This document shows positions 8,746 to 16,085 of a stretch of DNA of 64,000 nt, piece by piece. Numbering within the stretch: position 1 is the stretch's first letter; each line of letters begins with the position of its first letter. The stretch spans positions 3,596,001-3,660,000 of the forward strand of contig OZ244932.1 of the NCBI GenBank assembly GCA_965222205.1. The letters are read 5' to 3'. This stretch comes from RHLJ01 sp965222205 (GTDB lineage Bacteria; Bacteroidota; Rhodothermia; Balneolales; Balneolaceae). Both the position numbers and the translations under genes were made by a program. The notes below the pieces were generated by a model. That model worked only from the letters and a program-made list of their open reading frames with translations, did not search any database and had not been told where the DNA came from.

Positions 8746-8854
8746 ACATCTCGCTTTAGTTTCAATGTAAGAAGGTAGAAAAAGAGAATGGGATTAAGAA
8801 AGGGAAGATGAGACTACTTTTTCGAGACTTACTATTCTTATTGGTATTGCGTAT

Positions 8855-8873
8855 GTTATAACATTGTTATAAC
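8855..8873. promoter_or_regulatory. Tandem palindromic operators of the toxin-antitoxin operon
   Basis: GTTATAAC (8855-8862) and GTTATAAC (8866-8873) are two identical, self-complementary octamers spaced 11 bp start to start, about one DNA helical turn. They end 12 bp before the antitoxin ATG and overlap the expected core promoter, suggesting autorepression by the antitoxin dimers. Confidence 0.6.
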
Positions 8874-8885
8874 AAAATTATCATT

Positions 8886-9092
8886 ATGATTAAAAAACTT
8901 CAAAATATTGGGAACAGTCGTGGTATAATCCTTGAGAAAGGACTATTAAAGTTATTAAAGGTTGAAGATGAAAATTCTGTTGAGATTGTGCCTCATGCAG
9001 ATGGACTTTTGATAAAAAAAGTAGACGCTAAATCTGCTTATCAAGAGATTAGCAAGAAGCATAGAAAGTCGTTGGATAAATTGGGAGAATAA
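8886..9092 (+). CDS. AbrB/MazE/SpoVT-family antitoxin
   Basis: A 68-residue protein with an N-terminal swapped-hairpin DNA-binding domain (MIKKLQNIGNSRGIILEKG, then LLKLLKVEDENSVEI and DGLLIKK) and a charged C-terminal tail (about 48-68) that would bind the toxin. Its stop TAA overlaps the toxin ATG by one base (TAATG), so the two are translationally coupled. It should neutralise the Doc toxin and repress its own promoter through the GTTATAAC sites. No clear Shine-Dalgarno precedes the ATG, and the transcript may have a very short leader. Confidence 0.88.
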   Translation: MIKKLQNIGNSRGIILEKGLLKLLKVEDENSVEIVPHADGLLIKKVDAKSAYQEISKKHRKSLDKLGE

Positions 9093-9478
9093 TGACCGAG
9101 CCAATATTTCTAAGCTTGGAAGATGTATTATTTATCCATAGTCAGGAAATCTTTACTGCTGGGGGAGAACCAAGTACCAGGGATGAAGAAGCAGTTAAAG
9201 CTTGTGTTGAAGCACCAAAAGCAAGTTTTGGAGGAGAATACCTATACGATATCTTTGAAATGGCAACGAGCTACATCTCTTGCTTTGTGTTTCGCCATCC
9301 TTTTATTGATGGAAATAAAAGAACTGCTTTGGCTTCCGCATTATCCTTTCTCTATTTGAATGGATACCAGATTAAAGAAAAATACGATCTTGAATTGGCA
9401 GATTTAGTAGTGGACTTAGTAACTAAGAAAATTACTAAAGAAGATGTAGCCAGGCATTTAAAGGATCAGTCTTTTTGA
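9092..9478 (+). CDS. doc: Death-on-curing (Doc) family toxin, Fic fold
   Basis: A 128-residue Fic/Doc protein with active-site motif HPFIDGNKRTA (His 69). The lysine in GNKR, where AMPylating Fic enzymes have glycine (HPFxxGNGR), is typical of the Doc branch, whose P1 phage member phosphorylates elongation factor Tu. The N-terminal FLSLEDVLFIHSQEI and GGEPSTRDEEAV are also family-typical. The partner is an AbrB-type antitoxin, not the classical Phd, so this is a hybrid type II toxin-antitoxin module. It is an isolated pair between a receptor operon and fadJ, consistent with horizontal acquisition. Assignment is strong; the target is inferred. Confidence 0.92.
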   Translation: MTEPIFLSLEDVLFIHSQEIFTAGGEPSTRDEEAVKACVEAPKASFGGEYLYDIFEMATSYISCFVFRHPFIDGNKRTALASALSFLYLNGYQIKEKYDLELADLVVDLVTKKITKEDVARHLKDQSF

Positions 9479-9481
9479 TGT

Positions 9482-11593
9482 TCAATAGAATCGTTTCTCT
9501 CTCTTAGCATAATCTGCCAAAATCCCAGCAGGCTTAAACCTCGGTCCGAATTTCTCAGCATACTCATTCAAACGATCAACAATGGTTTGTATCCCCACAT
9601 GATCAATATAGCGAAACGGTCCACCAGTGAAAGGAGGGAAACCTAATCCAAGAATAGCTCCCAGATCTCCATCGGTTGGAGATCTCAAAATATCTTCCTG
9701 CAAACAATAAGCCGCTTCATTTATCATCATTAGTGCCATTCGGTGCTGAGTAGTTTCAGAATCAGGATTGGAGCGTGATCCTCCTCCAAAAAAGGAATAT
9801 ATCTCTGAGTTAGGCTCTTTCTTTTTACCGTTGTAGGTATACATACCTTTTTTATTCTTACGACCTAAATAACCTGCATCCATCAATTCCTGTGCTTTCA
9901 CAGATGATTTTCCACCTCGGGCATTAAAGACCGGAGCCATTGTTTCTCCGACATGAGCGCCAACATCAATGCCTACTTCATCCAGCAAAGCCATCGGGCC
10001 AACCGGGTAACCAAACTGTTTCATGATTTTGTCAAGGAATTCAATGGAAGCCCCTTCTTCAAGTAGCAGCAATGCTTCATTCATATACGGAGCCAGAATT
10101 CTGGTGGTATAAAATCCGGGGCCATCGTTCACTACAATTACCGTTTTACCCTGTTTTACGCCAACTTCATAGGCAGTAGCTGTAACCCAATCTGCGGTTT
10201 GGGGCGTAGTGATAATTTCAAGTAACGGCATTTTTTGAACAGGAGAGAAGTAGTGCATTCCAATGATATTCTCTGGTCTTTTAGCTCCTTTCGCTATTTC
10301 GGAAATGGGCAGGGAAGAGGTGTTGGAGGCAAAAATGCAGCGCTCACCAGTGACTTTTTCTACCTCTGAAACAATTTTACGCTTCAAATCCAGATCTTCG
10401 AATACAGCTTCAATTACCAGATCCACTTTCCCAAAAGAATCATAAGAATCCGTTCCGGTAACTTTACTTGCAAGTTGATCCCGCTCAAAGGAAGTAATGA
10501 TTTTCTTCTTTGATTTTTGATTCAAAGTATCCCAAATCACTTTTTCTCCTTCAGCCGCCGCTTCCAGGGTTTGATCCTTCAGCAAGACCGAGTATCCGCC
10601 TTTATTGATGCTCACATCAGCGATACCGGAACCCATAAGTCCCGCACCCAGGACTCCAATAGTATTAACCTTCTTCACTTTATCTTTCATTGGATTCTTT
10701 TTAGAATCCGTCATCCCAAAAAAGAGATTTACCAGCGCTCTGGATTCCGGAGTTGCACCGGCTTCACCAAAAAGGCTGGATTCGTTTTCGAGTCCTTTCT
10801 TCAGCCCTTTTTGATAGCCGTACTTTACCGATTCTATAATCATCAATGGAGCCGGATAATTGCCCTTTGTTTTTCCGAGTGTCTTCTTGCGGGCTTGAGA
10901 AAAGATGATATTTCGCCCAATTGGATTTCCTTCCAACACTTTTTCAATAAAAGAGCGCCTGTCTTTCCTTTTAAATGAATCAGTTCCCGAGAGCTTATGG
11001 ACGGCTTTAATCGCAGCTTTCTCTAGTGCGTCTTTATGAGTGAGTTCATCTACCAACCCTATACTTTTAGCTTTTCGGGCATAAATGTTTCCTCCTGTCA
11101 GCATATAGCTCAATGCTTTCTGAATCCCAATTACCCTTGGTAAACGCTGAGTACCGCCTGTACCGGGAATCACACCCAATTTAACTTCAGGAAGAGCCAG
11201 AACGGTTTTAGAATGATTGGTTGCAATCCGGTAATCACAAGCCAGAGAAAGTTCTAACCCGCCGCCCATGCAACTGCCATGAATGGCTACAACTACTGGT
11301 TTTGAAGAGGCTTCAATCTTGTTCAGAATCTCATGACCATCCTTACTGAGTTGCTCCAGATCCTCTGCCGTTTCTCGTACTTTAAACATCTCAATATCTG
11401 CACCGGCAATAAAATTATTTTCTTTTCCGCTAATGAGAACGGCTCCCTTCAATGAAGTATCAGATTCAAGCTGATTCAAAAAATCTTCAAATTGCGCCAT
11501 CAAAGACTCATCCAGGGTGTTAACCTTTTCACCGGGTTTATCGAGGGTAAGAATGGCAGCAGATTCTTTTTTTGTGATGTTGATGTAACTCAT
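9482..11593 (-). CDS. fadJ: Fatty-acid oxidation complex alpha subunit (enoyl-CoA hydratase / 3-hydroxyacyl-CoA dehydrogenase)
   Basis: A 703-residue bifunctional beta-oxidation enzyme. The N-terminal crotonase half has the oxyanion-hole motif AGADIEMF (about 64-71), the glutamate-bearing GGGLELSLACDYRIA and PEVKLGVIPGTGGTQRLP. The dehydrogenase half has the NAD-binding GVLGAGLMGSGIA (about 313-325), the catalytic-His motif GMHYFSPVQKMPLLEI and a C-terminal domain (FGYPVGPMALLDEVGIDV). It hydrates trans-2-enoyl-CoA and oxidises the product to 3-ketoacyl-CoA for thiolysis by FadI. ATG start at 11593. fadI lies 150 bp upstream on the same strand; the gap holds a REP-like element and a second palindromic repeat. 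Confidence 0.95.
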   Translation of the reverse strand: MSYINITKKESAAILTLDKPGEKVNTLDESLMAQFEDFLNQLESDTSLKGAVLISGKENNFIAGADIEMFKVRETAEDLEQLSKDGHEILNKIEASSKPVVVAIHGSCMGGGLELSLACDYRIATNHSKTVLALPEVKLGVIPGTGGTQRLPRVIGIQKALSYMLTGGNIYARKAKSIGLVDELTHKDALEKAAIKAVHKLSGTDSFKRKDRRSFIEKVLEGNPIGRNIIFSQARKKTLGKTKGNYPAPLMIIESVKYGYQKGLKKGLENESSLFGEAGATPESRALVNLFFGMTDSKKNPMKDKVKKVNTIGVLGAGLMGSGIADVSINKGGYSVLLKDQTLEAAAEGEKVIWDTLNQKSKKKIITSFERDQLASKVTGTDSYDSFGKVDLVIEAVFEDLDLKRKIVSEVEKVTGERCIFASNTSSLPISEIAKGAKRPENIIGMHYFSPVQKMPLLEIITTPQTADWVTATAYEVGVKQGKTVIVVNDGPGFYTTRILAPYMNEALLLLEEGASIEFLDKIMKQFGYPVGPMALLDEVGIDVGAHVGETMAPVFNARGGKSSVKAQELMDAGYLGRKNKKGMYTYNGKKKEPNSEIYSFFGGGSRSNPDSETTQHRMALMMINEAAYCLQEDILRSPTDGDLGAILGLGFPPFTGGPFRYIDHVGIQTIVDRLNEYAEKFGPRFKPAGILADYAKREKRFY

Positions 11594-11603
11594 AACAGGA
11601 AGT

Positions 11604-11630
11604 TGTCATCCTGAACTTGGTTCAGGATCT
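11604..11630 (+). repeat. Solo REP-like element (TGTCAT...ATCT)
   Basis: Reads TGTCAT, hairpin CCTGAA-cttgg-TTCAGG, ATCT: the same 27 bp design as the left unit at 4616-4642, differing only in the loop. No facing partner is visible downstream. It starts 11 bp outside the fadJ start codon. Confidence 0.7.
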
Positions 11631-11690
11631 GTTGGGAATGGAAAGTTCGCTCTATAATGGTATAAATTCTATGGGCTGTTATTCGGTACA

Positions 11691-11720
11691 CCCCTAAATC
11701 CCCTCTCAAGAGGGGACTTT
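11691..11720. repeat. Palindromic intergenic repeat (CCCCTCT/AGAGGGG)
   Basis: CCCCTCT (11700-11706) and AGAGGGG (11709-11715) form a 7 bp stem with a 2-base loop, flanked by CCCCTAAAT on one side and ACTTTTATTT on the other. On the plus strand the T-rich flank could serve as a terminator, but the flanking genes are on the minus strand. From memory, similar words recur between genes in Bacteroidota genomes. Confidence 0.5.
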
Positions 11721-11743
11721 TATTTACCAAATAAATAGATAAC

Positions 11744-13048
11744 TCAGCTTTCATACCTCTCCAAAATCATGGCATGTCCCTGTCCACCGGCTGCGCAGGC
11801 TGAAACCAAAGCATATTTTCCATCTTCACGAATCAAACGATTGGCAGCAGTCGTGACAAGCCGGACACCCGTGGCACCAAACGGATGCCCTAAAGAAAGT
11901 GAGCCTCCAAGAGTGTTTAGTTTATCCATCGGGATTTGTCCGACTTTTTTATCACGATTTAAAGATTTCTTAGCAAAATCTTCTGAATCTAAGGCATTTA
12001 AGACAGAAAGAACTTGCCCGGCGAAAGCCTCATGGAGTTCAAAAACATCGATTTCATCCAGGCTAAGTTCCATAGCATCTAGCACTTTTGGAGTTGCGTA
12101 AGCGGGTCCAAGTAATAACTCATCTCCGGGGTCCTGCGAAACGAAATTGTATTCTCTAACATAGGTTTTTGGTTTCAATCCAAGCGATAGAGCGGTTTGT
12201 TCTTCCATCACCAAACAAGCAGAAGCTCCGTCAGTTAGAAAAGAAGCATTCCCAGCGGTGATGGTTCCATGTTGTTTGATGAAAGCCGGTCGAAGTTTTG
12301 CCAGTTTCTCCATTGAAGTGTCTTCCCGGAAACCATTGTCATGCTCAACCACGTTAAATTCAGGAGGGACTTTAGCAGGTATCAGTTCTTCATTTAACAG
12401 TCCTTCTTTGGTAGCTTTTGCTGCCATGTGATGAGAGCGCATAGCAAATTCATCCTGATCCTTTCGTGAAACTCCAAATCGGGCAGCCATACGATCGGCA
12501 CTTTGTCCCATAGTTTCCCCGGTTGAAAACTCCGCGATGGCTGGGAGTTCAGGTAGAAAATCTTTAAATCCCAATCCCTTAAAAAACTTCAGAAATTCCA
12601 GAGGTGATTTATATTTACGAGCTGCTAATACATTTTGGCGAAATTTTTTCTTGAAGCGGATAGGGATATCAGACATCGTTTCAGTTCCTGAAGCCAGGAT
12701 AATCCTAGCCTGACCTGATCTGATTAAATCCACTCCACTTGTTATAGATTGGTTAGAGGATATACAAGCCATTGCAGTGGTAAAAGCCGGAACGGTATTG
12801 GGTATACCAGCACCCAATGCACTTTCACGAGCTACATTACTGGTCCGGACTTCCTGAATGACATTTCCCATAATAACTCTATCAATTGTAGCAGGGTCTA
12901 TTGGATTTCTGGCAAGTAATCCTTGAATGGCCATTTTTCCCAAATCATAAGCCATCAGGTCATTATAATCAGTTCCGGATTTCAAAAATGGAATTCGGGC
13001 TCCGTCTACCAAAACGGCATTAAAAGGATATTCTCTGTTGGCTTTCAT
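11744..13048 (-). CDS. fadI: 3-ketoacyl-CoA thiolase (acetyl-CoA acyltransferase), beta subunit
   Basis: A 434-residue thiolase matching the longer FadI type rather than biosynthetic acetyl-CoA C-acetyltransferases. The nucleophile is Cys 95 in TAMACISSNQ. The other active-site motifs are present: FELHEAFAG, LGHPFGATG and the C-terminal ACAAGGQGHA. It cleaves 3-ketoacyl-CoA to acetyl-CoA and a shortened acyl-CoA, as partner of FadJ. The start is ATG 13048. A perfect palindrome (13078-13092) lies 30-44 bp upstream and probably controls this gene. The product and pairing are secure. Confidence 0.95.
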   Translation of the reverse strand: MKANREYPFNAVLVDGARIPFLKSGTDYNDLMAYDLGKMAIQGLLARNPIDPATIDRVIMGNVIQEVRTSNVARESALGAGIPNTVPAFTTAMACISSNQSITSGVDLIRSGQARIILASGTETMSDIPIRFKKKFRQNVLAARKYKSPLEFLKFFKGLGFKDFLPELPAIAEFSTGETMGQSADRMAARFGVSRKDQDEFAMRSHHMAAKATKEGLLNEELIPAKVPPEFNVVEHDNGFREDTSMEKLAKLRPAFIKQHGTITAGNASFLTDGASACLVMEEQTALSLGLKPKTYVREYNFVSQDPGDELLLGPAYATPKVLDAMELSLDEIDVFELHEAFAGQVLSVLNALDSEDFAKKSLNRDKKVGQIPMDKLNTLGGSLSLGHPFGATGVRLVTTAANRLIREDGKYALVSACAAGGQGHAMILERYES

Positions 13049-13077
13049 ACTACACTTGAGTTATTAATCAGCAATAA

Positions 13078-13092
13078 GTTAACAGTGTTAAC
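13078..13092. promoter_or_regulatory. 15 bp perfect palindrome upstream of fadI (candidate operator)
   Basis: GTTAACAGTGTTAAC is perfectly self-complementary around its central base. It lies in the divergent region between fadI (start 13048, minus) and the tRNA-Val promoter (13122, plus). The position and symmetry suit a dimeric acyl-CoA-responsive repressor such as a TetR- or GntR-type FadR, but no such gene is adjacent. Confidence 0.45.
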
Positions 13093-13121
13093 CAAATAAT
13101 CAATAATAGTTTTGTTTTTTC

Positions 13122-13152
13122 TTTGAGTGGAGTTTAAATACTCTTATATTTG
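13122..13152 (+). promoter_or_regulatory. Bacteroidota-type sigma-A promoter of tRNA-Val
   Basis: TTTG at 13122-13125 and TATATTTG at 13145-13152 match the -33 TTTG and -7 TAnnTTTG elements with 19 bp between them. The tRNA begins 17 bp beyond the -7 element. This is the cleanest core promoter I can see in the window. Confidence 0.7.
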
Positions 13153-13169
13153 TCGCCCTTCAACAGAGC

Positions 13170-13244
13170 GGGCGATTAGCTCAGTTGGTTTAGAGCACCT
13201 CGTTTACACCGAGGGGGTCGGGGGTTCGAGTCCCTCATCGCCCA
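13170..13244 (+). tRNA. tRNA-Val (anticodon TAC)
   Basis: A 75-base cloverleaf can be folded by hand: acceptor GGGCGAT/ATCGCCC, D-arm GCTC...GAGC, anticodon stem CCTCG/CGAGG with loop TTTACAC (anticodon TAC, valine), five-base variable loop, T-arm GGGGG-TTCGAGT-CCCTC with one G-T pair, and discriminator A at 13244. The CCA end is not encoded. A protein-like frame across it (13127-13324) is spurious. Confidence 0.97.
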
Positions 13245-13254
13245 CAAGAAATTT

Positions 13255-13287
13255 AAAGCCATTCGATAGTATCGGATGGCTTTTTTT
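13255..13287 (+). terminator. Rho-independent terminator after tRNA-Val
   Basis: Stem AAAGCCATTCGAT / ATCGGATGGCTTT (one G-T pair) with loop AGT, followed by a run of T to 13287. It starts 11 bp after the tRNA end. Confidence 0.85.
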
Positions 13288-13400
13288 GTATCCAAGATTC
13301 AGATTACAATCTTTTCATAAATAATTACTAATAAAAAAAGTGCTGTATTTGTTTTAAGTTGATATAGAAATGGAAAAAGTATTGTATCAATTATTGTATT

Positions 13401-13652
13401 GTGGATATAAAATTTGTCAAACGATCGGTAGTAAAAGCTTCTAAAAAGAGGATATCAAAATTTCGACCTTTGCTGGAGGCAATCGAAAAACTAAAACCCG
13501 GTGGTCAGGCAATAGAAGTGCCTTATGCAAATGACAAAGCGATGAATTCAATGCGAACTGCTGTATATCAGTTTTGCCGGCAGAAAAAATTCTCGGTAAA
13601 AAGTCGCAGAGATACTGCGAATAAAAAAATATATTTCTATCGGGATAAGTAA
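13401..13652 (+). CDS. Small basic protein of unknown function
   Basis: An 83-residue, lysine/arginine-rich protein from GTG 13401. It has a helical N-terminus with a conserved-looking centre (LEAIEKLKPGGQAIEVP), an alternating helix (MRTAVYQFCRQKKFSVKSR) and a final strand (KKIYFYRD). The layout suggests a compact alpha/beta nucleic-acid-binding fold, similar in outline to small phage or plasmid proteins, but I do not recognise the family. It stands alone between the tRNA terminator and egtB, a place where integrated elements often leave cargo. Confidence 0.6.
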   Translation: MDIKFVKRSVVKASKKRISKFRPLLEAIEKLKPGGQAIEVPYANDKAMNSMRTAVYQFCRQKKFSVKSRRDTANKKIYFYRDK

Positions 13653-13731
13653 ATTCATAAAGCTGAGCCTGATCCTCAAATTTTTGATCTGAATTTCCAA
13701 CAAATCAGATTTTTCCTTTCCCATCCTTTCG

Positions 13732-13765
13732 GTACATTAAGCGCAGTTATTATTATTGAATGTAC
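13732..13765. promoter_or_regulatory. Inverted repeat GTACATT/AATGTAC before egtB
   Basis: GTACATT (13732-13738) and AATGTAC (13759-13765) are exact inverse complements 20 bp apart, ending 5 bp before the preferred egtB ATG (13771). It could be an operator or a leader hairpin. The arms are short, so chance cannot be excluded. Confidence 0.3.
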
Positions 13766-13770
13766 AGCGT

Positions 13771-15042
13771 ATGAATATTACCGAAAAAATTACCCCTGAA
13801 AGACTTTCCAGGGAAAGCCTTTTAAACAAGTTTAGAAAAGTAAGGGAGTTCACACATTACTTAGTTGAACCGTTAGAGGTAGAGGATTTTGTAATTCAGG
13901 CAATGGAGAATACAAGTCCTACAAAATGGCATCTTGCCCATACCAGCTGGTTTTTTGAGACTTTTGTGTTAGATAAGTTCCAACCTGGCTTTGAAAGTCT
14001 TCATCCACAGTATGCTTATTTTTTTAACTCCTATTATTTACAAACAGGGGTTCCTTTTGCCCGTACAAAAAGAGGGTTACTTTCTCGCCCAACAGTGAAG
14101 GAAGTATTTGAATACCGTGGGTATGTGAATGAGCAAATTGAAGATTTTATCAATAGTTGTGATGAAGTCTGGTCAGAAGCTGCATCGGTAATTGAAATTG
14201 GGATTCAGCATGAGCAGCAGCATCAGGAATTGATTCTCACCGATTTGAAATATTTGTTGGCTCAGAACCCATTACTCCCCGTATACAGAGACGCAAAACC
14301 TTTTAAAAGCGAGCCAGCAAATTCCATTAATTGGATTTCTTTTGAAGAAGGTTTGATAGAGATTGGTAATAAAGGTGGCGAGTTTACTTATGATAATGAA
14401 CATCCCCATCACAGAACGTTTGTACAGGATTTTGAGCTGGCCGACCGCCTTGTAACAAGTGGTGAATATATAGAATTTATTAACGAAGGCGGGTATGAAC
14501 AGCTTCATTTTTGGTTAGATGAAGGTTGGTCAGCTGTTCAGCGTGAGGACTGGAAGGCGCCATTGTACTGGTTTAAACGGGATGGGAATTGGTTTCAGTT
14601 TACCCTTTCCGGAGCAAGACCAGTAGATTTGAATGAACCTGTTACACATATAAGTTATTATGAGGCGGATGCTTTTGCCCGCTGGAAAGGGTGTCGCCTA
14701 CCAACAGAGCAGGAGTGGGAGCATGCCTGTGGTACACTGGAAAAAGAGGGTAATTTCGTAGAAAATGATCATTTTCACCCGAAGGCTCCGTCCCCAAAAA
14801 AAGGATTAAAGCAAATGTTTGGGGACGTCTGGGAGTGGACGATGAGTTGCTATTCACCCTATCCAAATTATAAACCGTTGCCCGGCGCTTTGGGAGAATA
14901 CAATGGGAAGTTTATGGCGAACCAGTATGTATTAAGAGGCGGTTCGTGTGCTACTTCGAAATCACACATCAGAAAAACTTACCGAAATTTCTTTCATGCT
15001 GATGCCCGATGGCAGTTCAGTGGAATTCGTTTAGCCCGATAA
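13771..15042 (+). CDS. egtB: Ergothioneine biosynthesis protein EgtB (hercynine oxygenase / sulfoxide synthase)
   Basis: Non-haem iron enzyme that joins hercynine to a thiol (cysteine or gamma-glutamylcysteine) with oxygen. The N-terminal DinB-like domain has the iron histidines WHLAHTSWFFE (about 54-57) and HEQQHQELILTD (147-151). The C-terminal formylglycine-enzyme-like domain carries WKGCRLPTEQEWEHA, GDVWEWTMS and LRGGSCATS, ending FSGIRLAR. I choose ATG 13771; the frame also allows TTG 13756. egtD follows after 10 bp, so the two form an operon. egtC and egtE are absent, as in many non-actinobacterial two-gene loci. The thiol donor cannot be decided from sequence. Confidence 0.93.
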   Translation: MNITEKITPERLSRESLLNKFRKVREFTHYLVEPLEVEDFVIQAMENTSPTKWHLAHTSWFFETFVLDKFQPGFESLHPQYAYFFNSYYLQTGVPFARTKRGLLSRPTVKEVFEYRGYVNEQIEDFINSCDEVWSEAASVIEIGIQHEQQHQELILTDLKYLLAQNPLLPVYRDAKPFKSEPANSINWISFEEGLIEIGNKGGEFTYDNEHPHHRTFVQDFELADRLVTSGEYIEFINEGGYEQLHFWLDEGWSAVQREDWKAPLYWFKRDGNWFQFTLSGARPVDLNEPVTHISYYEADAFARWKGCRLPTEQEWEHACGTLEKEGNFVENDHFHPKAPSPKKGLKQMFGDVWEWTMSCYSPYPNYKPLPGALGEYNGKFMANQYVLRGGSCATSKSHIRKTYRNFFHADARWQFSGIRLAR

Positions 15043-15052
15043 ACAGACATTA

Positions 15053-15994
15053 ATGAGTGATGTATTAAGTCCACAGGAAACCATGTTGCAGGAGGTGTTG
15101 CATGGGATGAGTCTCCGACAAAAGTCGCTGCCCAGTAAGTATTTTTATGATCAGAGGGGTTCTGAGTTATTTGACGAGATTACGGAGCTGGAGGAATATT
15201 ACCCTACCCGAACTGAGCGTAAAATTCTTTCTGAAAATCTGGATGAAATGACTTCCTGCCTGGGAGATAAAATACAATTGATTGAGCCTGGTAGCGGAAG
15301 CAGTGAAAAAACCAGAATTCTTCTTTCGGGTATGGATTCTATTTGCTGTTATGTTCCTATTGATATTTCGGGAGACTACCTTAACAAAGTAGCTGAAGAC
15401 TTACGAAAAGAGTACCCAGCCATAGACATCCAGCCTTTGGCAACTGATTATACAAGACCATTCAAATTACCAGAAGTTCATCCGGATTTAAGGAAAATTA
15501 TCTTTTTTCCGGGTTCTACCATTGGGAACTTTAAGAGAAAAACAGTGACCCGCTTCTTTGATGTAGCTTCAGAAATAGCAGGTAAAGAAGGCGGAATGTT
15601 GATTGGTGTGGATCTGAAAAAAGAGGTGCACGTTCTTGAAGCTGCTTATAATGATTCAAAAGGAATAACGGCTGAGTTCAATAAGAATATGTTGCTTCAC
15701 TTAAACAGAGAAATTGGCTCTGATTTCAATCCTGATTTATTTGAGCACCGTTCAGTTTGGGTGGACGAACCGGGGCAGATTGAAATGCGTCTGATTGCAA
15801 AGGAAGATCACACAATTAATGTAGATGGAGAGGTATTTGAGATTTCAGAAGGGGAATACATCCATACCGAAAACTCCCATAAATATTCGCTGGAAGAGTT
15901 TGAAGAAATCATTTCGCCTTGGTTTAATGTGGTCAAAGTATGGACGGATGAGAATGAATATTTTAGTGTTCAATATTTGGTGCCTGTATGCTAG
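15053..15994 (+). CDS. egtD: L-histidine N(alpha)-methyltransferase EgtD
   Basis: A 313-residue SAM-dependent enzyme that trimethylates histidine to hercynine, the substrate of EgtB. Family motifs are LPSKYFYDQRGSELFDEIT, LEEYYPTRTERKIL, the SAM-binding EPGSGSSEKTRILL, YVPIDISGDYL, FPGSTIGNF and the C-terminal ENSHKYSLEEF region that closes over histidine. ATG 15053 is 10 bp after the egtB stop. Ergothioneine is an antioxidant thiol, so this operon points to an aerobic, oxidant-exposed lifestyle. Assignment is secure. Confidence 0.95.
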   Translation: MSDVLSPQETMLQEVLHGMSLRQKSLPSKYFYDQRGSELFDEITELEEYYPTRTERKILSENLDEMTSCLGDKIQLIEPGSGSSEKTRILLSGMDSICCYVPIDISGDYLNKVAEDLRKEYPAIDIQPLATDYTRPFKLPEVHPDLRKIIFFPGSTIGNFKRKTVTRFFDVASEIAGKEGGMLIGVDLKKEVHVLEAAYNDSKGITAEFNKNMLLHLNREIGSDFNPDLFEHRSVWVDEPGQIEMRLIAKEDHTINVDGEVFEISEGEYIHTENSHKYSLEEFEEIISPWFNVVKVWTDENEYFSVQYLVPVC

Positions 15995-16008
15995 TTTTTG
16001 TAATAAGA

Positions 16009-16068
16009 TGTCATTCTGAGCGAAAACGAAGAATCTAGTCGGGTACTTTGCAAGATCCTTCGTATGAC
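16009..16068. repeat. REP-like inverted pair, right arm shortened
   Basis: The left unit 16009-16036 reads TGTCAT, core TCTGAGCGAAAACGAAGA, ATCT. The right unit 16053-16068 reads AGAT...ATGAC on the same strand, with most of the core deleted. It lies between the convergent egtD and plsC ends and has the same end words as the elements at 4616, 11604 and 48338. Confidence 0.6.
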
Positions 16069-16085
16069 CGCATTTGTGATAAATG

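Noticed and set aside
13127..13324. A 65-residue frame across tRNA-Val
   Set aside because: It is the translation of the tRNA and its terminator; the SVGLEHLVYTEGVGGSS pattern is a known artefact of tRNA genes.
13401..15994. Integrated mobile element next to tRNA-Val
   Set aside because: There is a tRNA and a small unknown basic protein, but no integrase and no repeat of the tRNA 3' end was seen; egtB-egtD look like ordinary chromosomal genes.
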